64,000 bases of DNA from Rubricoccus sp038746605 (GCA_038746605.1 JBCDKM010000019.1:1-64000), one strand, 5' to 3'. Shown: positions 25,954-35,947, numbered from the stretch's first letter. Program-made: numbers and translations. Notes: generated from the sequence alone by a model not told the origin.

Positions 25954-26012
25954 GCGCAGCGACGGTAGCGACGAGTCGGCCCGCCTCGGTACCGAGGCGG
26001 AGGAAGGAGCAC

Positions 26013-27095
26013 TCAGGTTTCGGCGCCCGCGAGTTGACCACACGCAGCATCGATGTCTTGGCCTCGGCTGCGGCGGACTGTTACGCGGACGCCCTCGCGC
26101 ACGAGAGCACGGATAAAGCGCTCCAACTCGTGCTCGGGCGGGGAGGTGAAGCCGGTGCCCTCCACCGGGTTGTAGACGATCAGGTTGACCTTGGAGGCCG
26201 CCCATCGCGAGACGCGCCCGAGGTGCTTGGCGTCTTCGTTCGAATCGTTGACGCCCGCGAAGACGCAGTATTCGTACGTAACGGGATAGCCCGTTATTGC
26301 AACATAATGTTGAATAGCGTTCCGAAGCGCCGTAAGGCCCGTTTTCTCCGAGCGGTTAACGGGCATGATGGCGCTCCGCTGCGCATCCGTGGGAGCGTGG
26401 AGGCTGACCGCGAGGCGGAAACCCGGGATACGTTCGGCCGCTTGATCGTCGGCGAGCTGGCGGATGCGCCGCGCGAGGCCAACGGTGGAGACCGTGACGC
26501 GCTTCGGGGAGAGTCCCAGCCCCTCGGTGATGAGGCCGACGCTTTTCGCCACGGCGGGGTAGTTCTGGAGCGGCTCGCCCATGCCCATGTAGACAATGTT
26601 GGTGAGGCCGCGTCCGTAGGTCTCCGTCGCGAGGGCGTCCAGGTGCTGGGCCTGCGCCGCGATCTGCCCCGCCGTGAGGTTCTCTTGGAAGCCGAGGAGC
26701 CCCGTAGCACAGAAGGTGCAGCTCATCGCGCAGCCGACCTGCGAGGAGACGCACGCGGTCATCCGTCGAGGCGAGCCGTCGTCTTTGAAGTCCGGGATCA
26801 GGACGGCCTCCACGGCGCGGCCCGAGGGCAGCTGGAGCAGCGTCTTGATCGTGCCGTCCGTGGCGGTCTGGCGGCGGGTCTCGGTCAGTGTGCCGATCTG
26901 CGCCTCCGCCGCGAGATGCTCGCGAAGCGCCTTCGGCAGGTTCGTCATCGCGTCGAACGAGCGGGCGCCTTTCTCGTGGACCCACTCGAAGAGCTGGCGG
27001 CCCCGGTAGGCGGGCTCGCCGATCTCGCGCATGAGCGCTTCCATCTCGGCCTGGTCGAGCGCGAGGAGGTCGGGGGGGGCGGTGACAGTGGGCAT
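26013..27095 (-). CDS. rlmN: 23S rRNA (adenine-2503-C2)-methyltransferase
   Basis: 360 aa from the ATG at 27095; the open frame extends upstream but family homology starts at MPTVTAPPDLLALDQAE. Radical-SAM dual-specificity methylase for A2503 of 23S rRNA and A37 of some tRNAs. The CxxxCxxC cluster motif is at residues 122-129 (GCAMSCTFC), with GMGEPLQNY downstream and the C-terminal methyl-carrying Cys in YEYCVFAGVND. One CCGTTATTG polar motif falls in this gene at 26291, next to the short inverted repeat TAACGGG/CCCGTTA. Confidence 0.95.
   Translation of the reverse strand: MPTVTAPPDLLALDQAEMEALMREIGEPAYRGRQLFEWVHEKGARSFDAMTNLPKALREHLAAEAQIGTLTETRRQTATDGTIKTLLQLPSGRAVEAVLIPDFKDDGSPRRMTACVSSQVGCAMSCTFCATGLLGFQENLTAGQIAAQAQHLDALATETYGRGLTNIVYMGMGEPLQNYPAVAKSVGLITEGLGLSPKRVTVSTVGLARRIRQLADDQAAERIPGFRLAVSLHAPTDAQRSAIMPVNRSEKTGLTALRNAIQHYVAITGYPVTYEYCVFAGVNDSNEDAKHLGRVSRWAASKVNLIVYNPVEGTGFTSPPEHELERFIRALVREGVRVTVRRSRGQDIDAACGQLAGAET
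26291..26299 (+). other. Polar motif CCGTTATTG, copy 2 (left arm)
   Basis: Inside rlmN, antisense, codons GCA-ATA-ACG (Ala-Ile-Thr). Points rightward. Followed by the palindrome CAACATAATGTTG. Confidence 0.7.
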
Positions 27096-27298
27096 ATCCC
27101 AAGAACGGGAATGCGGGGCCGAGGCGCACGAACGGGTGCGGAATCGGGCGTGAAGGCTCCGGGTGCCTCTGCCTCGGCGCCGAGGCGGGCTGGGACGCCC
27201 GGTCTGTTTGAGCGCTGACCCCATATCCTCTGGTGGTCTCTCCCCTGGGCCTGGAGCGCCGGATGGTGCGGATTTCTCCATCCGAGTCGTCTGGTGAG

Positions 27299-27334
27299 TC
27301 ACTACATTCGCTCAGGTCTCGCTAGATGTAGTGA
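27299..27334. repeat. Inverted repeat upstream of the possible cassette gene
   Basis: TCACTACAT (27299-27307) and ATGTAGTGA (27326-27334) are perfectly complementary with an 18-nt loop. No T-run follows. It may be a hairpin belonging to the left boundary of the insert. Confidence 0.5.
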
Positions 27335-27379
27335 GTTACCACTCAACAGAAGTACTGGTCAGGCGGCTTAACAACCACT

Positions 27380-27772
27380 ATGACTAATCCCCGAGTTAAG
27401 ACGCTGGAACTCCTTAAGGAATGGAGCACGTGGCTCGTAGCCGTTGACACCGGGACCCTCGCACTTCTCGGCACTCTAGGGGAATGGGATTGTAGAACAG
27501 CTATACTTGTCTCTTCCGCAGGAATGGTTGCCCTCTTGATCTCACTCATCGCTGCAACTGTTCTAGTTGGAGCCGTTCCCGTTCTAGTGCAGCGGATTAC
27601 GGTTGACTACATCAAAGACTCTGGACCCATCAACACGTCAAATATACTAAGCGTATATCAGTTTAAGTATGGCCCGTTTACGGTGCAGCAGTATTCGCTC
27701 ATTCAGCATTTTAGCTTCGTCACGGCTGCACTGCTCATAACTACTGCTTTTCTCTTTGACACACTTAGCTAG
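27380..27772 (+). CDS. Small membrane protein in a possible gene cassette
   Basis: 130 aa, MTNPRVKTLELLKEWST start, with three hydrophobic segments at about residues 20-35, 43-68 and 112-128. No family recognised. GC is clearly lower than in the flanks. The stop is followed within about 6 bp by GCCTAAC, matching the integron attC end RYYYAAC, and the gene is preceded by GGCTTAAC. The far attC end (GTTRRRY) is not convincing. Origin as an integron-type cassette is therefore a hypothesis. Confidence 0.65.
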   Translation: MTNPRVKTLELLKEWSTWLVAVDTGTLALLGTLGEWDCRTAILVSSAGMVALLISLIAATVLVGAVPVLVQRITVDYIKDSGPINTSNILSVYQFKYGPFTVQQYSLIQHFSFVTAALLITTAFLFDTLS

Positions 27773-27927
27773 CGCCGCCTAACCTACCGCTGCGGGCCGA
27801 CAGCGCGCTTCAGCGTTCTCGGCTCGTCCGAGCGTTTGTATCTACACCGCCTCGTCCTACCCGCTAGTCGTCAGCGTGCTGCGGCCGAGCGGTCACCTGT
27901 TCTGCCCACCCCGACGCCGAGGCGGGC

Positions 27928-28359
27928 CTACCCAAGTGGCACTAGCGCGAGGTACCGCGCCACGCGCAGCGGCACCACCAACCCGGCGAACACCCACGGC
28001 CGCACCCGTCCTACGCCCGCCGCGAGCGTGAGCGAATCCCCGATGATCGGCATCCAGGAGAGAAGGAGGGCATGCGCTCCCCACCGCTCCGTCCAGCGCA
28101 GCGCCGCCCGCTCCGCGCGAGACGCCGCCAGTTGGTCACCGACGCGCTCGCGTCCCCATCGTCCCAGCCCGTAATTGAGCGCACACCCGAGCGAGTTGCC
28201 GAGCGTCGCCCAGGTCAGTGCCTCCATCGTGCCCATTTCGAGCCGGAGCGCGACCACAAATGCAATCTCAGACGACACTGGGACGAGCGTCGCGCCGAGA
28301 AACGCCGCCGCCGCGAGCCCCGGTCCGCCTGCTGCTTCCACCCAGTCTGCAAGGTCCAT
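27928..28359 (-). CDS. YqaA-like small DedA/SNARE-associated family membrane protein
   Basis: 143 aa, about four transmembrane segments. It has the YqaA-type features FLGATLVPVSSEIAFVVAL and ATLGNSLGCALNYGLGRWG followed by an amphipathic linker and LLSWMPIIGDSLTLAAG, the re-entrant proline motif of the DedA superfamily. Members are inner-membrane proteins linked to lipid or ion transport; the precise substrate here is unknown. Confidence 0.82.
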   Translation of the reverse strand: MDLADWVEAAGGPGLAAAAFLGATLVPVSSEIAFVVALRLEMGTMEALTWATLGNSLGCALNYGLGRWGRERVGDQLAASRAERAALRWTERWGAHALLLSWMPIIGDSLTLAAGVGRVRPWVFAGLVVPLRVARYLALVPLG

Positions 28360-28390
28360 CCCGACGACCGAGGCGGTCCGCCTCGGGGCG

Positions 28391-29293
28391 CTAGCGGAGC
28401 AGCACGTCCAAGACGACGAGCGCGAAAAAGCCCGGTACCCAGAAGACAGAACTCAGGAAGAGCCGCTTCGCGCGCTCATCGGTGGGCGCTGCGTTGAACG
28501 AGAACGCCGGGATTGTGAACCCGAGTCCGAGAATCGCGACGCCGATGAGGTAGATCATCCCGGCGGCTCCGAGCGCTCCCGGTACCATCGCGGCGACGAG
28601 GAGCAGCATCGTCGCGCCGAGGGAGATCCGCGCGATGGAGCGCGCGCCGCGTGGCCGGTTGGGCAGCATCGCGAAGCCGCCCGCCTTGTAATCGTCGCGG
28701 AGCAGCCACGCGAGGGCGTAGAAATGCGGGAGCTGCCAGAGGTAGAGGATTGCGAAGAGCGTCCAGCCGGTCGCATCCAGCGTGCCCGTCGCGGCCGTGA
28801 CGCCACCGAGGGCAGGCAGCGCTCCAGGGACGGCGCCGATGAGCGTGTTGTGGACCGTCCGTCGCTTCAGCGGGGTGTAGACCACGACGTAGAGGGCGAC
28901 GGTCGCGAGCGCGAGGCCCGTCGTGAGCGGGTTGGTGGTCATCGCGAGGATGGCGGCCCCGATTCCGGCCGCTCCGATCCCGTACAGCGTGCCTGCCACC
29001 GGGGAGATGCGCCCTGTGACAACTGGGCGACTCTGCGTGCGGGTCATCTTCCGGTCGTGATCCCGCTCGGCGACGTGGTTCAGCGCACCTGCGCCTCCGG
29101 CCGTCAGCCCGGTGCCCACCATGAGGCCGATCATCACCCGCCAGTCCACCGTGCCATCGGATCCCAGGAGATAGCTCGCCGCTGCCATCACGACGACGAA
29201 GGCCGCGATCCCGGGCTTCAGGAGCTCGCGAAAGTCGGTGAGTCGGGCCGCCTCGGGAGCGTCGGCGGAGACGGCAGTGGGAGTAGGCCGCAT
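28391..29293 (-). CDS. ctaB: Protoheme IX farnesyltransferase (heme O synthase)
   Basis: 300 aa from ATG 29293; the frame continues upstream without homology. UbiA-family prenyltransferase that converts heme B to heme O for cytochrome oxidase, with about eight transmembrane helices. The first Asp-rich site NHVAERDHDRKM is at about residues 72-83, YTPLKRRTVHNTLIG lies mid-protein, and LPHFYALAWLLRDDY near 200 gives the second site. Oxidase subunit genes are not in the window. Confidence 0.93.
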   Translation of the reverse strand: MRPTPTAVSADAPEAARLTDFRELLKPGIAAFVVVMAAASYLLGSDGTVDWRVMIGLMVGTGLTAGGAGALNHVAERDHDRKMTRTQSRPVVTGRISPVAGTLYGIGAAGIGAAILAMTTNPLTTGLALATVALYVVVYTPLKRRTVHNTLIGAVPGALPALGGVTAATGTLDATGWTLFAILYLWQLPHFYALAWLLRDDYKAGGFAMLPNRPRGARSIARISLGATMLLLVAAMVPGALGAAGMIYLIGVAILGLGFTIPAFSFNAAPTDERAKRLFLSSVFWVPGFFALVVLDVLLR

Positions 29294-29466
29294 GGGGTGG
29301 GTCGCGTACGGGCAATCAAACGCCGAGGGCGTGTCGCGTTCCGTCAAGTTGCGGTTGGAATGCGACGGACAGAGGATGAGGGGCGGGGTTGGCTTGAATC
29401 CCTCTCCGCTTCGTGCGGAGCCGCCGTGCATCGCGGATCTTCCAGCATTCGCACCTCTGCCTGTCC

Positions 29467-30837
29467 ATGCCTCTCCTCGCGTCCGTCTCTGGTATCCGTG
29501 GCGTCTTCGGCGATGGTCTCGACCCCGCTGTTCTTGTCCGCTATGCGTCCGCCTTCGGCGGCTGGCTCCGCCAGTCCCCTGAGCGACCTCGCGTCGTCGT
29601 GGGGCGCGATGGGCGCGATACCGGCGACATCTGTGCCCGCATCGTGACGGCCACCCTTCAGGCCACCGGCTGTGACGTGATCGATGGGGGGCTGGCGACC
29701 ACACCGAGCGTCGCGATGGGCGTGCTGAAGCACGAGGCGGATGGTGCCGTCATTCTCTCTGCCAGCCATAACCCAGCACCGTGGAACGCGCTGAAGCTCC
29801 TCGCGAGCACGAGCGAGTTTCTCTCGCCCGAGCAGGGCGCCGAGGTGCTCGCCCTCGCTGAGCAGGGTGCAGAGGCGTTCACCGTCCCGCACCATCAGAT
29901 CGGGAGCTACGAGCAGGACGACCTGCTGCCGTACCACATCGAACAGATCCTCGCGCTGGACCTGATCGACCCGGAGGCAATCAGGGCGCGAGGGTTCCGC
30001 GTCGTGGTGGACGGTATCAACTCGGTCGGGGCATTCGCCCTTCCAGCGCTGCTCCGCGAGTTGGGCGTGACGGATGTCGAGGTGTTGAATGCCGAGGTGA
30101 CGGGACGCTTCGCGCATGAGCCGGAGCCCTTGCCGCACAACCTCATGGGAATCACGGAACGCGTCCGCGAGACCGGCGCCGACCTCGGGATCGCCGTGGA
30201 CCCAGACGCCGACCGTCTCGCGTTCGTGGAAGATGGCGGGCGGTTCTTCGGAGAGGAGCTGACCCAGGTCATCGCCGCGGACTTCGTCTTGGGCAAGACG
30301 CCAGGGCCCATCGCGACCAACTTGTCGTCCTCTCGCGCGATGGACGATGTGGCCGCGATGCACGGCCAGACCTCGCACCGGTCGGCGGTAGGCGAGATCC
30401 ACGTGGTGCGCGAGATGCAGCGCGTCGGGGCGGTCGTCGGGGGAGAGGGGGCCGGGGGCGTCATCCTTCCCGCGCTTCACTACGGGCGCGACGCCCTCGT
30501 GGGCACGGCGCTCGTTCTCCAGTATCTCGCGGAGACGGGGCAGAGCCTCAGCGAGATCGGCGCCCGCTACCCGACGTATCACATAGCGAAGCACAAGCTA
30601 CCGGTCGATGGCCTCGATGCAGACGCGTTGCTCGAAGCGCTGGCCTCGCGTTACGCATCAGCAGAAGACGCTCGCGTCTCGACCGTGGATGGCGTGAAGG
30701 TGGACTTGCCCGACGGCTGGGTCCATGTTCGGAAGTCCAACACGGAGCCTATCGTCCGCGTGTACACCGAGGCGGGTAGTGCTGCTGAGGCCGATGCGCT
30801 CGCTGAGCGGTTCAAGTCCGAGCTTCGCGAGGGATGA
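29467..30837 (+). CDS. Phosphoglucosamine mutase / phosphomannomutase family protein
   Basis: 456 aa from ATG 29467. Alpha-D-phosphohexomutase with four domains: the phosphoserine loop SASHNP at 98-103 (Ser100), the magnesium loop DPDADR near 242, the sugar-binding GEGAGGVI near 331, and the C-terminal phosphate-binding RKSNTEPIVRVYTEA near 427. It interconverts 1- and 6-phosphosugars for envelope sugar nucleotides. The sequence does not settle whether the substrate is GlcN-6-P (GlmM) or mannose/glucose-6-P. The next gene overlaps its stop by 4 bp. Confidence 0.9.
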   Translation: MPLLASVSGIRGVFGDGLDPAVLVRYASAFGGWLRQSPERPRVVVGRDGRDTGDICARIVTATLQATGCDVIDGGLATTPSVAMGVLKHEADGAVILSASHNPAPWNALKLLASTSEFLSPEQGAEVLALAEQGAEAFTVPHHQIGSYEQDDLLPYHIEQILALDLIDPEAIRARGFRVVVDGINSVGAFALPALLRELGVTDVEVLNAEVTGRFAHEPEPLPHNLMGITERVRETGADLGIAVDPDADRLAFVEDGGRFFGEELTQVIAADFVLGKTPGPIATNLSSSRAMDDVAAMHGQTSHRSAVGEIHVVREMQRVGAVVGGEGAGGVILPALHYGRDALVGTALVLQYLAETGQSLSEIGARYPTYHIAKHKLPVDGLDADALLEALASRYASAEDARVSTVDGVKVDLPDGWVHVRKSNTEPIVRVYTEAGSAAEADALAERFKSELREG

Positions 30838-31271
30838 TCGTCACGGTCCTGGCATGCCTCGCCGTGTATGGGGCTGCTTCCCTCGCGGCTCCGGCGGCGG
30901 GCTGGGAGGGCATCCGCCTCGCGTATTCTGTCCCTGCCCCTCCCGTTGCGCGAACGCTCCTCATCGCCGCTGTGGAGATCGTGGTCGGGTTCGGGACGGC
31001 GGCTCTGGCTGTAGGGCTGAGCCTGTGGACACCGCCTAATGATCTCAATACCCTACTTGCTGCTGCGGCCGTCGGGATCGGATTCGGCATCGCGAGGTCT
31101 CTTCGAAGTGCTCGCAACGCGGCGGTGATGGAAGCAGCAGCCCGGCAGTCCGGGGCAGAGGACGCTGAAGCGCTGAAAGACCGCCTCGGTGGAATCGTGC
31201 GGTTTGCGGTGATCGTACGGAGCCTCGCGGCGATGCTGGTTCCAATCGTGACAGCTCTCCTTTCACGCTAG
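30834..31271 (+). CDS. Hypothetical membrane protein coupled to the phosphohexomutase gene
   Basis: 145 aa starting MIVTVLACLAVYGAASL, with hydrophobic segments at about 3-20, 40-62, 72-85 and 125-142. No family recognised. ATGA overlap with the hexomutase gene implies co-translation. A soluble Ala/Glu-rich stretch lies at about 88-118. Confidence 0.7.
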   Translation: MIVTVLACLAVYGAASLAAPAAGWEGIRLAYSVPAPPVARTLLIAAVEIVVGFGTAALAVGLSLWTPPNDLNTLLAAAAVGIGFGIARSLRSARNAAVMEAAARQSGAEDAEALKDRLGGIVRFAVIVRSLAAMLVPIVTALLSR

Positions 31272-31282
31272 GCTTTCCGGTG

Positions 31283-31515
31283 CTAGCTCTCGGGCTCGTG
31301 GAGGTCCATGTCGAGATCGGCTACCACGCGCGCGAGATGCCGCTGCGCGTCGCGGATCCCCTGGTTGTACACCGGAGGGCCGACAGTTTCTAGAAGGAAG
31401 TCCACGAAGAGTCCGGCTCGGAGGTCTCCGATCTCCTCGTTCCACTCGTCGCGCAAGTAGACCTTGATTTGTGTCGCGATGCGTTTCTTGGCCTCGCCGG
31501 AGAGACGCACAGACA

Positions 31516-31516
<1 letters not shown>
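31283..31516 (-). CDS. DUF2164 family protein
   Basis: 77 aa. It matches the small DUF2164 family from end to end: LSGEAKKRIATQIKVYLRDE, EEIGDLRAGLFVDFLLE, and GPPVYNQGIRDAQRHL. Function unknown. The start codon overlaps the purC stop by one base, so it is the last gene of the LacI-purC operon. Confidence 0.87.
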
Positions 31517-32474
<958 letters not shown>

Positions 32475-32478
<4 letters not shown>

Positions 32479-33497
32479 GCCAGGGGCGCCGTAGAACCGC
32501 GCTCGCAGAGTTTCAGTTCGACCTGAAAGTCGATCCGTCCTTCTGCTTCACCAGAGAGACGGGCGATGAGACGCTCGGCCGCTTGTGTCCCAGCGTCTTG
32601 CATGTGTTGTGCAACGGTGGTGAGGTCCAGGAATCGGCTGGGTTTGAGGTCGTCGTAGCCGACGATGGAGAGGTCTCGCGGGACTACGAACCCGTTATTG
32701 CGAGCATGTGCCCATGCCCCGTATGCTTGAACATCGGAGGCAGCGAATACTGCTGTCGGCCGGTCGTCCAGGGAAAGAAGCTGAGCCATACCCTCGGCGC
32801 CTGCTTCTTCCGAATACCCCGCATGCTTGGTGGTTTGACCTCGCACGACGAGACGCTCATCGAACTCGATGCCCGCCTCGGCGAGTGCGGCCTTGTACCC
32901 CTCCAGCCTCGGCGCTGCTGCCTGGCTCCATTCATGCGCGGAGATCAGACCTACCCGGCGGTGCCCGAGGCGGAGCAGGTGGCGCACGGCCAACTTCGAA
33001 CCCTCGACGTCGTCCCACCAAAACGAATCGAACGCGTCGTCACGAGCACCGATCAGCACGACGGGCGCCTGCATCCGTTGCAGTGCCCGTCGCATCGATT
33101 CATCCGGCTCTAACGAGGCGAGCAGGAGGCCCCCAACAGCACCACGGTTCAGGAACCGCGTGAGCGTCGCATCTGGGTCTTCCGAGCCCAGGTTGCAAAG
33201 GAGAAGGTCGGAGCCACTTGCTCGCAAGACATCCTTGACACCCTTCAGGATCTCGACGTAGAAGAGAGAGGTGAAGGATGGCATCGCGACCGCGAGCGTT
33301 GAACTCTGGCTCGTCGCGAGGGACCGTGCAGTGCGCTGGGGTTGAAAGTTGAGCTCATCGATGGCCTCGAGGACCCGCTGCCTCGTGGCATCCGAAACTT
33401 CATTCGAGTCGTTGAGAACGCGGGAAACAGTCGAGATCGCGACGCGAGCGCGGTCTGCTACATCGTAGATCGTCGTGCGCTGTGAAGGGGCAGGCAT
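32475..33497 (-). CDS. LacI-family transcriptional regulator
   Basis: 340 aa. The N-terminal helix-turn-helix and hinge helix are intact at about residues 8-60 (TIYDVADRARVAISTVSRVLND ... SLAT), followed by a periplasmic-binding-like effector domain (about 65-335). It probably represses nearby sugar or nucleotide genes; the effector is unknown. The gene lies 27 bp downstream of a kinase-like gene and overlaps purC. A polar CCGTTATTG motif is inside it at 32692. Confidence 0.93.
32692..32700 (+). other. Polar motif CCGTTATTG, copy 3 (left arm)
   Basis: Inside the LacI-family gene, antisense, codons AAT-AAC (Asn-Asn). Points rightward, 3.4 kb from the dif-like site. Confidence 0.7.
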
Positions 33498-33524
33498 GGG
33501 GCCGGCGAAGGGTGAGCGCGAAAG

Positions 33525-34376
33525 CTACGGGTTGGCGGAGCCCGATTTGTTGCGCCAGTCGTACGTGAGGCGAGGATCTCCGTGGAAAGTTGGAGTTGCC
33601 CAGCGAGTGCCCTCTACGGAGTTCCGAGTTGCAGCCTGAAGGCTCGCTTCAAACGTGTCGCCTTGGATAAGTCGCGACAAAACCGTTATTGTGTATAGCG
33701 AAGTCGAGCCGTCTAACTCAGGCTGTGACGGAAGCTCGAAGAGCGCAAAATCCTCGCCGTCAAAGTAGAGGTCTGATCTGAACTTAGACACAGAACCGTC
33801 CCCTCCAGGATCATCCGCAGCGTCGAAGAACCGAGCCGGGAGGACCCCGCAGTGCAGTAACACTCGCCTCGCGCCACGGTTCGTAATCCGCTGAGCGGCG
33901 ACCTGTGCATCGTCGAGCGAAGTGATCTCACCACCAGTCATAAGCTCGGCATCTTGCCGAGAGACCGTTACGAGATCAGTTCCGCTCAGATGATCGGCGA
34001 CCACATCGAGACCGCGGGCGTTCAGTACCGTCTCGCCACTCGGCCCGGAGGCGACGATGTCAAGCACTTTGGGGACATTGAGCTGGGCTGCCCATTCGAA
34101 TACGGCGGTCGCGTTCGCAGCAGACCCTAGGACCCCGATCTTGACACCGGAGAGAGAGGCAACGGCCTTCAGGTGCTCCATTTGGGAGCGGACGGTGTCG
34201 CTGGGGACCTCCGTCAGGTCTGTCACACGGTCATGAGAAGCCGCGACGATGGTGGTGCACACGGTGTGCGGCGCGAGATCGAGACTGCGTGCGGCGAGCA
34301 CATCAGCCGCAAGGCCTCGCTCAGACCCAGAGTACAACGCGCCGATGCAGGCGATAGGGGAGAGTGAATCAGGCAT
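33525..34376 (-). CDS. ThiD-like (hydroxymethylpyrimidine/PfkB superfamily) kinase with altered active site
   Basis: 283 aa. The overall pattern resembles HMP/HMP-P kinase: CIGALYSGSERGLAADVLAA at the start, PKVLDIVASGPSGETVL mid-protein and DLVTVSRQDAELMTGG. The usual GTG anion-hole loop with catalytic residue in the C-terminal third is replaced by LDGSTSLYTITVLSRLIQGD. Kinase activity is therefore uncertain; a repurposed binding role is possible. Upstream of lacI and purC on the same strand and divergent from a MalK-type ATPase. Polar motif at 33683. Confidence 0.7.
   Translation of the reverse strand: MPDSLSPIACIGALYSGSERGLAADVLAARSLDLAPHTVCTTIVAASHDRVTDLTEVPSDTVRSQMEHLKAVASLSGVKIGVLGSAANATAVFEWAAQLNVPKVLDIVASGPSGETVLNARGLDVVADHLSGTDLVTVSRQDAELMTGGEITSLDDAQVAAQRITNRGARRVLLHCGVLPARFFDAADDPGGDGSVSKFRSDLYFDGEDFALFELPSQPELDGSTSLYTITVLSRLIQGDTFEASLQAATRNSVEGTRWATPTFHGDPRLTYDWRNKSGSANP
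33683..33691 (+). other. Polar motif CCGTTATTG, copy 4 (left arm)
   Basis: Inside the ThiD-like kinase gene, antisense, codons ACA-ATA-ACG (Thr-Ile-Thr). Points rightward, 2.4 kb from the dif-like site. Confidence 0.7.
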
Positions 34377-34416
34377 AGCTTGGAATCTCGCTTCATTCGA
34401 CGGTCCGCAGCATCTC

Positions 34417-34424
34417 TATCTTCG
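34417..34424 (+). promoter_or_regulatory. -7-like promoter element (TATCTTCG)
   Basis: Lies 21 nt before the ATG at 34446 of the MalK-like gene, within the 69-bp divergent intergenic region. Confidence 0.4.
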
Positions 34425-34445
34425 TGCGATCTGGCGTTCTCGCAT

Positions 34446-35528
34446 ATGGCTACCGTCACACTCAAAAACATCCGAAAGGTCTACGACGATGAGTTCGTGG
34501 CCGTCCACGACGCGTCCTTTCACATCGGTCACGGTGAGTTCATCGTCCTCGTAGGGCCTTCCGGCTGCGGAAAAAGCACCACGCTTCGGATGATCGCCGG
34601 ACTGGAGTCGATTACCTCCGGCACGTTGTCCATCGGAGAACGAGTGGTGAACGATGTCGCGCCAAAGGACCGTGATATCGCCATGGTGTTCCAGAACTAC
34701 GCGCTGTACCCGCACCTGAGTGTCTTCGAGAACATGGCGTTCGGGCTGAAGCTGAGGAAAACACCGAAGTCTGAGATCCGGGCACGCGTCGAACAGGCCG
34801 CCAGGACCCTCGGCCTCGGTTCCGTATTGGACCGGAAACCGAAGGCCCTGTCGGGTGGTCAACGCCAGCGAGTTGCTCTCGGCCGCGCCATTGTTCGCGA
34901 TCCTGCGGTGTTCCTTTTCGATGAGCCACTCTCGAATCTGGACGCGAAGCTCCGGGTGCAAACCCGGACCGAGATCTCGAAGTTGCATTCCGATCTCGGC
35001 GCGACGATGGTTTACGTCACGCACGATCAGGTAGAGGCCATGACGATGGGAGACCGCATCGTGGTGCTGAACGCTGGCCATGTCCAGCAAATCGCGCCGC
35101 CGCTGGAGTTGTACGAACGGCCTGCGAACCGCTTCGTGGCTGGGTTCATTGGGAGCCCGTCCATGAACTTTGTGGACGGCACGCTGGACAACGGCGCGTT
35201 CGTCTCAGGGGCTACGGAACGGCTGGAAGTTCCAAGAACAACCAACGGGCACGGTGCCGTCACGCTCGGAGTGCGCCCCGAAGACCTGTACGTACAGGCG
35301 ATGGCACCGTCAGCGAAGCCAACTGCCGTTATTGGCAATTATACCTTGAACGTCCTCGAGCCGATGGGACACGAGGTCGTGCTTTACGCGAGCAGAGGTG
35401 AAACGCAGGTCGTCGCGCGAGTCGAACCCCAGTCTCTTCCTGAGCCTGGTCAGACTATTCAACTAGCCGCAGACACGAGCAAACTGCACCTGTTCGACGC
35501 CAACTCGGGAGACGCCGTCACGGGCTGA
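34446..35528 (+). CDS. Sugar ABC transporter ATP-binding protein (MalK/UgpC/MsmX type)
   Basis: 360 aa from ATG 34446. Walker A GPSGCGKST is at 37-45, Q-loop VFQNYALYPH near 81, signature LSGGQ at 135-139, Walker B FLFDEPLSNLDA near 157 and the H-loop in VTHDQVEAM. The C-terminal 120 residues form the TOBE/regulatory beta domain that distinguishes carbohydrate importers (CUT1). No permease or binding protein gene is adjacent, so it may energise several importers encoded elsewhere, as MsmX does. Polar motif at 35326. Confidence 0.92.
   Translation: MATVTLKNIRKVYDDEFVAVHDASFHIGHGEFIVLVGPSGCGKSTTLRMIAGLESITSGTLSIGERVVNDVAPKDRDIAMVFQNYALYPHLSVFENMAFGLKLRKTPKSEIRARVEQAARTLGLGSVLDRKPKALSGGQRQRVALGRAIVRDPAVFLFDEPLSNLDAKLRVQTRTEISKLHSDLGATMVYVTHDQVEAMTMGDRIVVLNAGHVQQIAPPLELYERPANRFVAGFIGSPSMNFVDGTLDNGAFVSGATERLEVPRTTNGHGAVTLGVRPEDLYVQAMAPSAKPTAVIGNYTLNVLEPMGHEVVLYASRGETQVVARVEPQSLPEPGQTIQLAADTSKLHLFDANSGDAVTG
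35326..35334 (+). other. Polar motif CCGTTATTG, copy 5 (left arm)
   Basis: Inside the MalK-like gene, sense, codons GTT-ATT (Val-Ile). Points rightward, 0.7 kb from the dif-like site. Confidence 0.7.
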
Positions 35529-35620
35529 TTTCGTCCGGCGCACACGAAGACGAGGCTTTGCGTGGTTTCGAAGGCGCCCGGTCGCTCGGGCTTTCCTGTT
35601 CAACCACACCCCGACCAGCC

Positions 35621-35920
35621 ATGAAAACGCTGCTCACCCACGGCGTGCTCGCGTTCGCCTTCGCCTTGTCGCTCTCCGCTTGCGGAGACGGCGATTCCTA
35701 CGAAACCGACGACGCCATCCAGTCTGACCTGGAGCAGATCGCCGACGATGTCGACGCTGCGGCTGAGGATGCCGTTGCAGACACCGAGGCGGTCCTTGAC
35801 GATGCCGCCGCCGACCTCGACGCTGCGGTGGACGAGGCCGGTGATGACCTTGAAGCCGCCGGTGAGGCGCTCGAAGGTGGCGCCGAAGAGGCTGCGGACG
35901 AACTCTCGGACACCGAGTAA
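35621..35920 (+). CDS. Small acidic helical lipoprotein
   Basis: 99 aa from ATG 35621: MKTLLTHGVLAFAFALSLSACGDG has a lipobox (LSAC). The mature part is almost entirely Ala, Asp and Glu with few other residues (residues about 38-97), in a near-heptad pattern that predicts one long amphipathic acidic helix, like apolipoprotein-type stress proteins. Function unknown. A strong terminator follows. Confidence 0.75.
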   Translation: MKTLLTHGVLAFAFALSLSACGDGDSYETDDAIQSDLEQIADDVDAAAEDAVADTEAVLDDAAADLDAAVDEAGDDLEAAGEALEGGAEEAADELSDTE

Positions 35921-35947
35921 TCGCGTACTCGCCTGCCCGGCTGGTTG

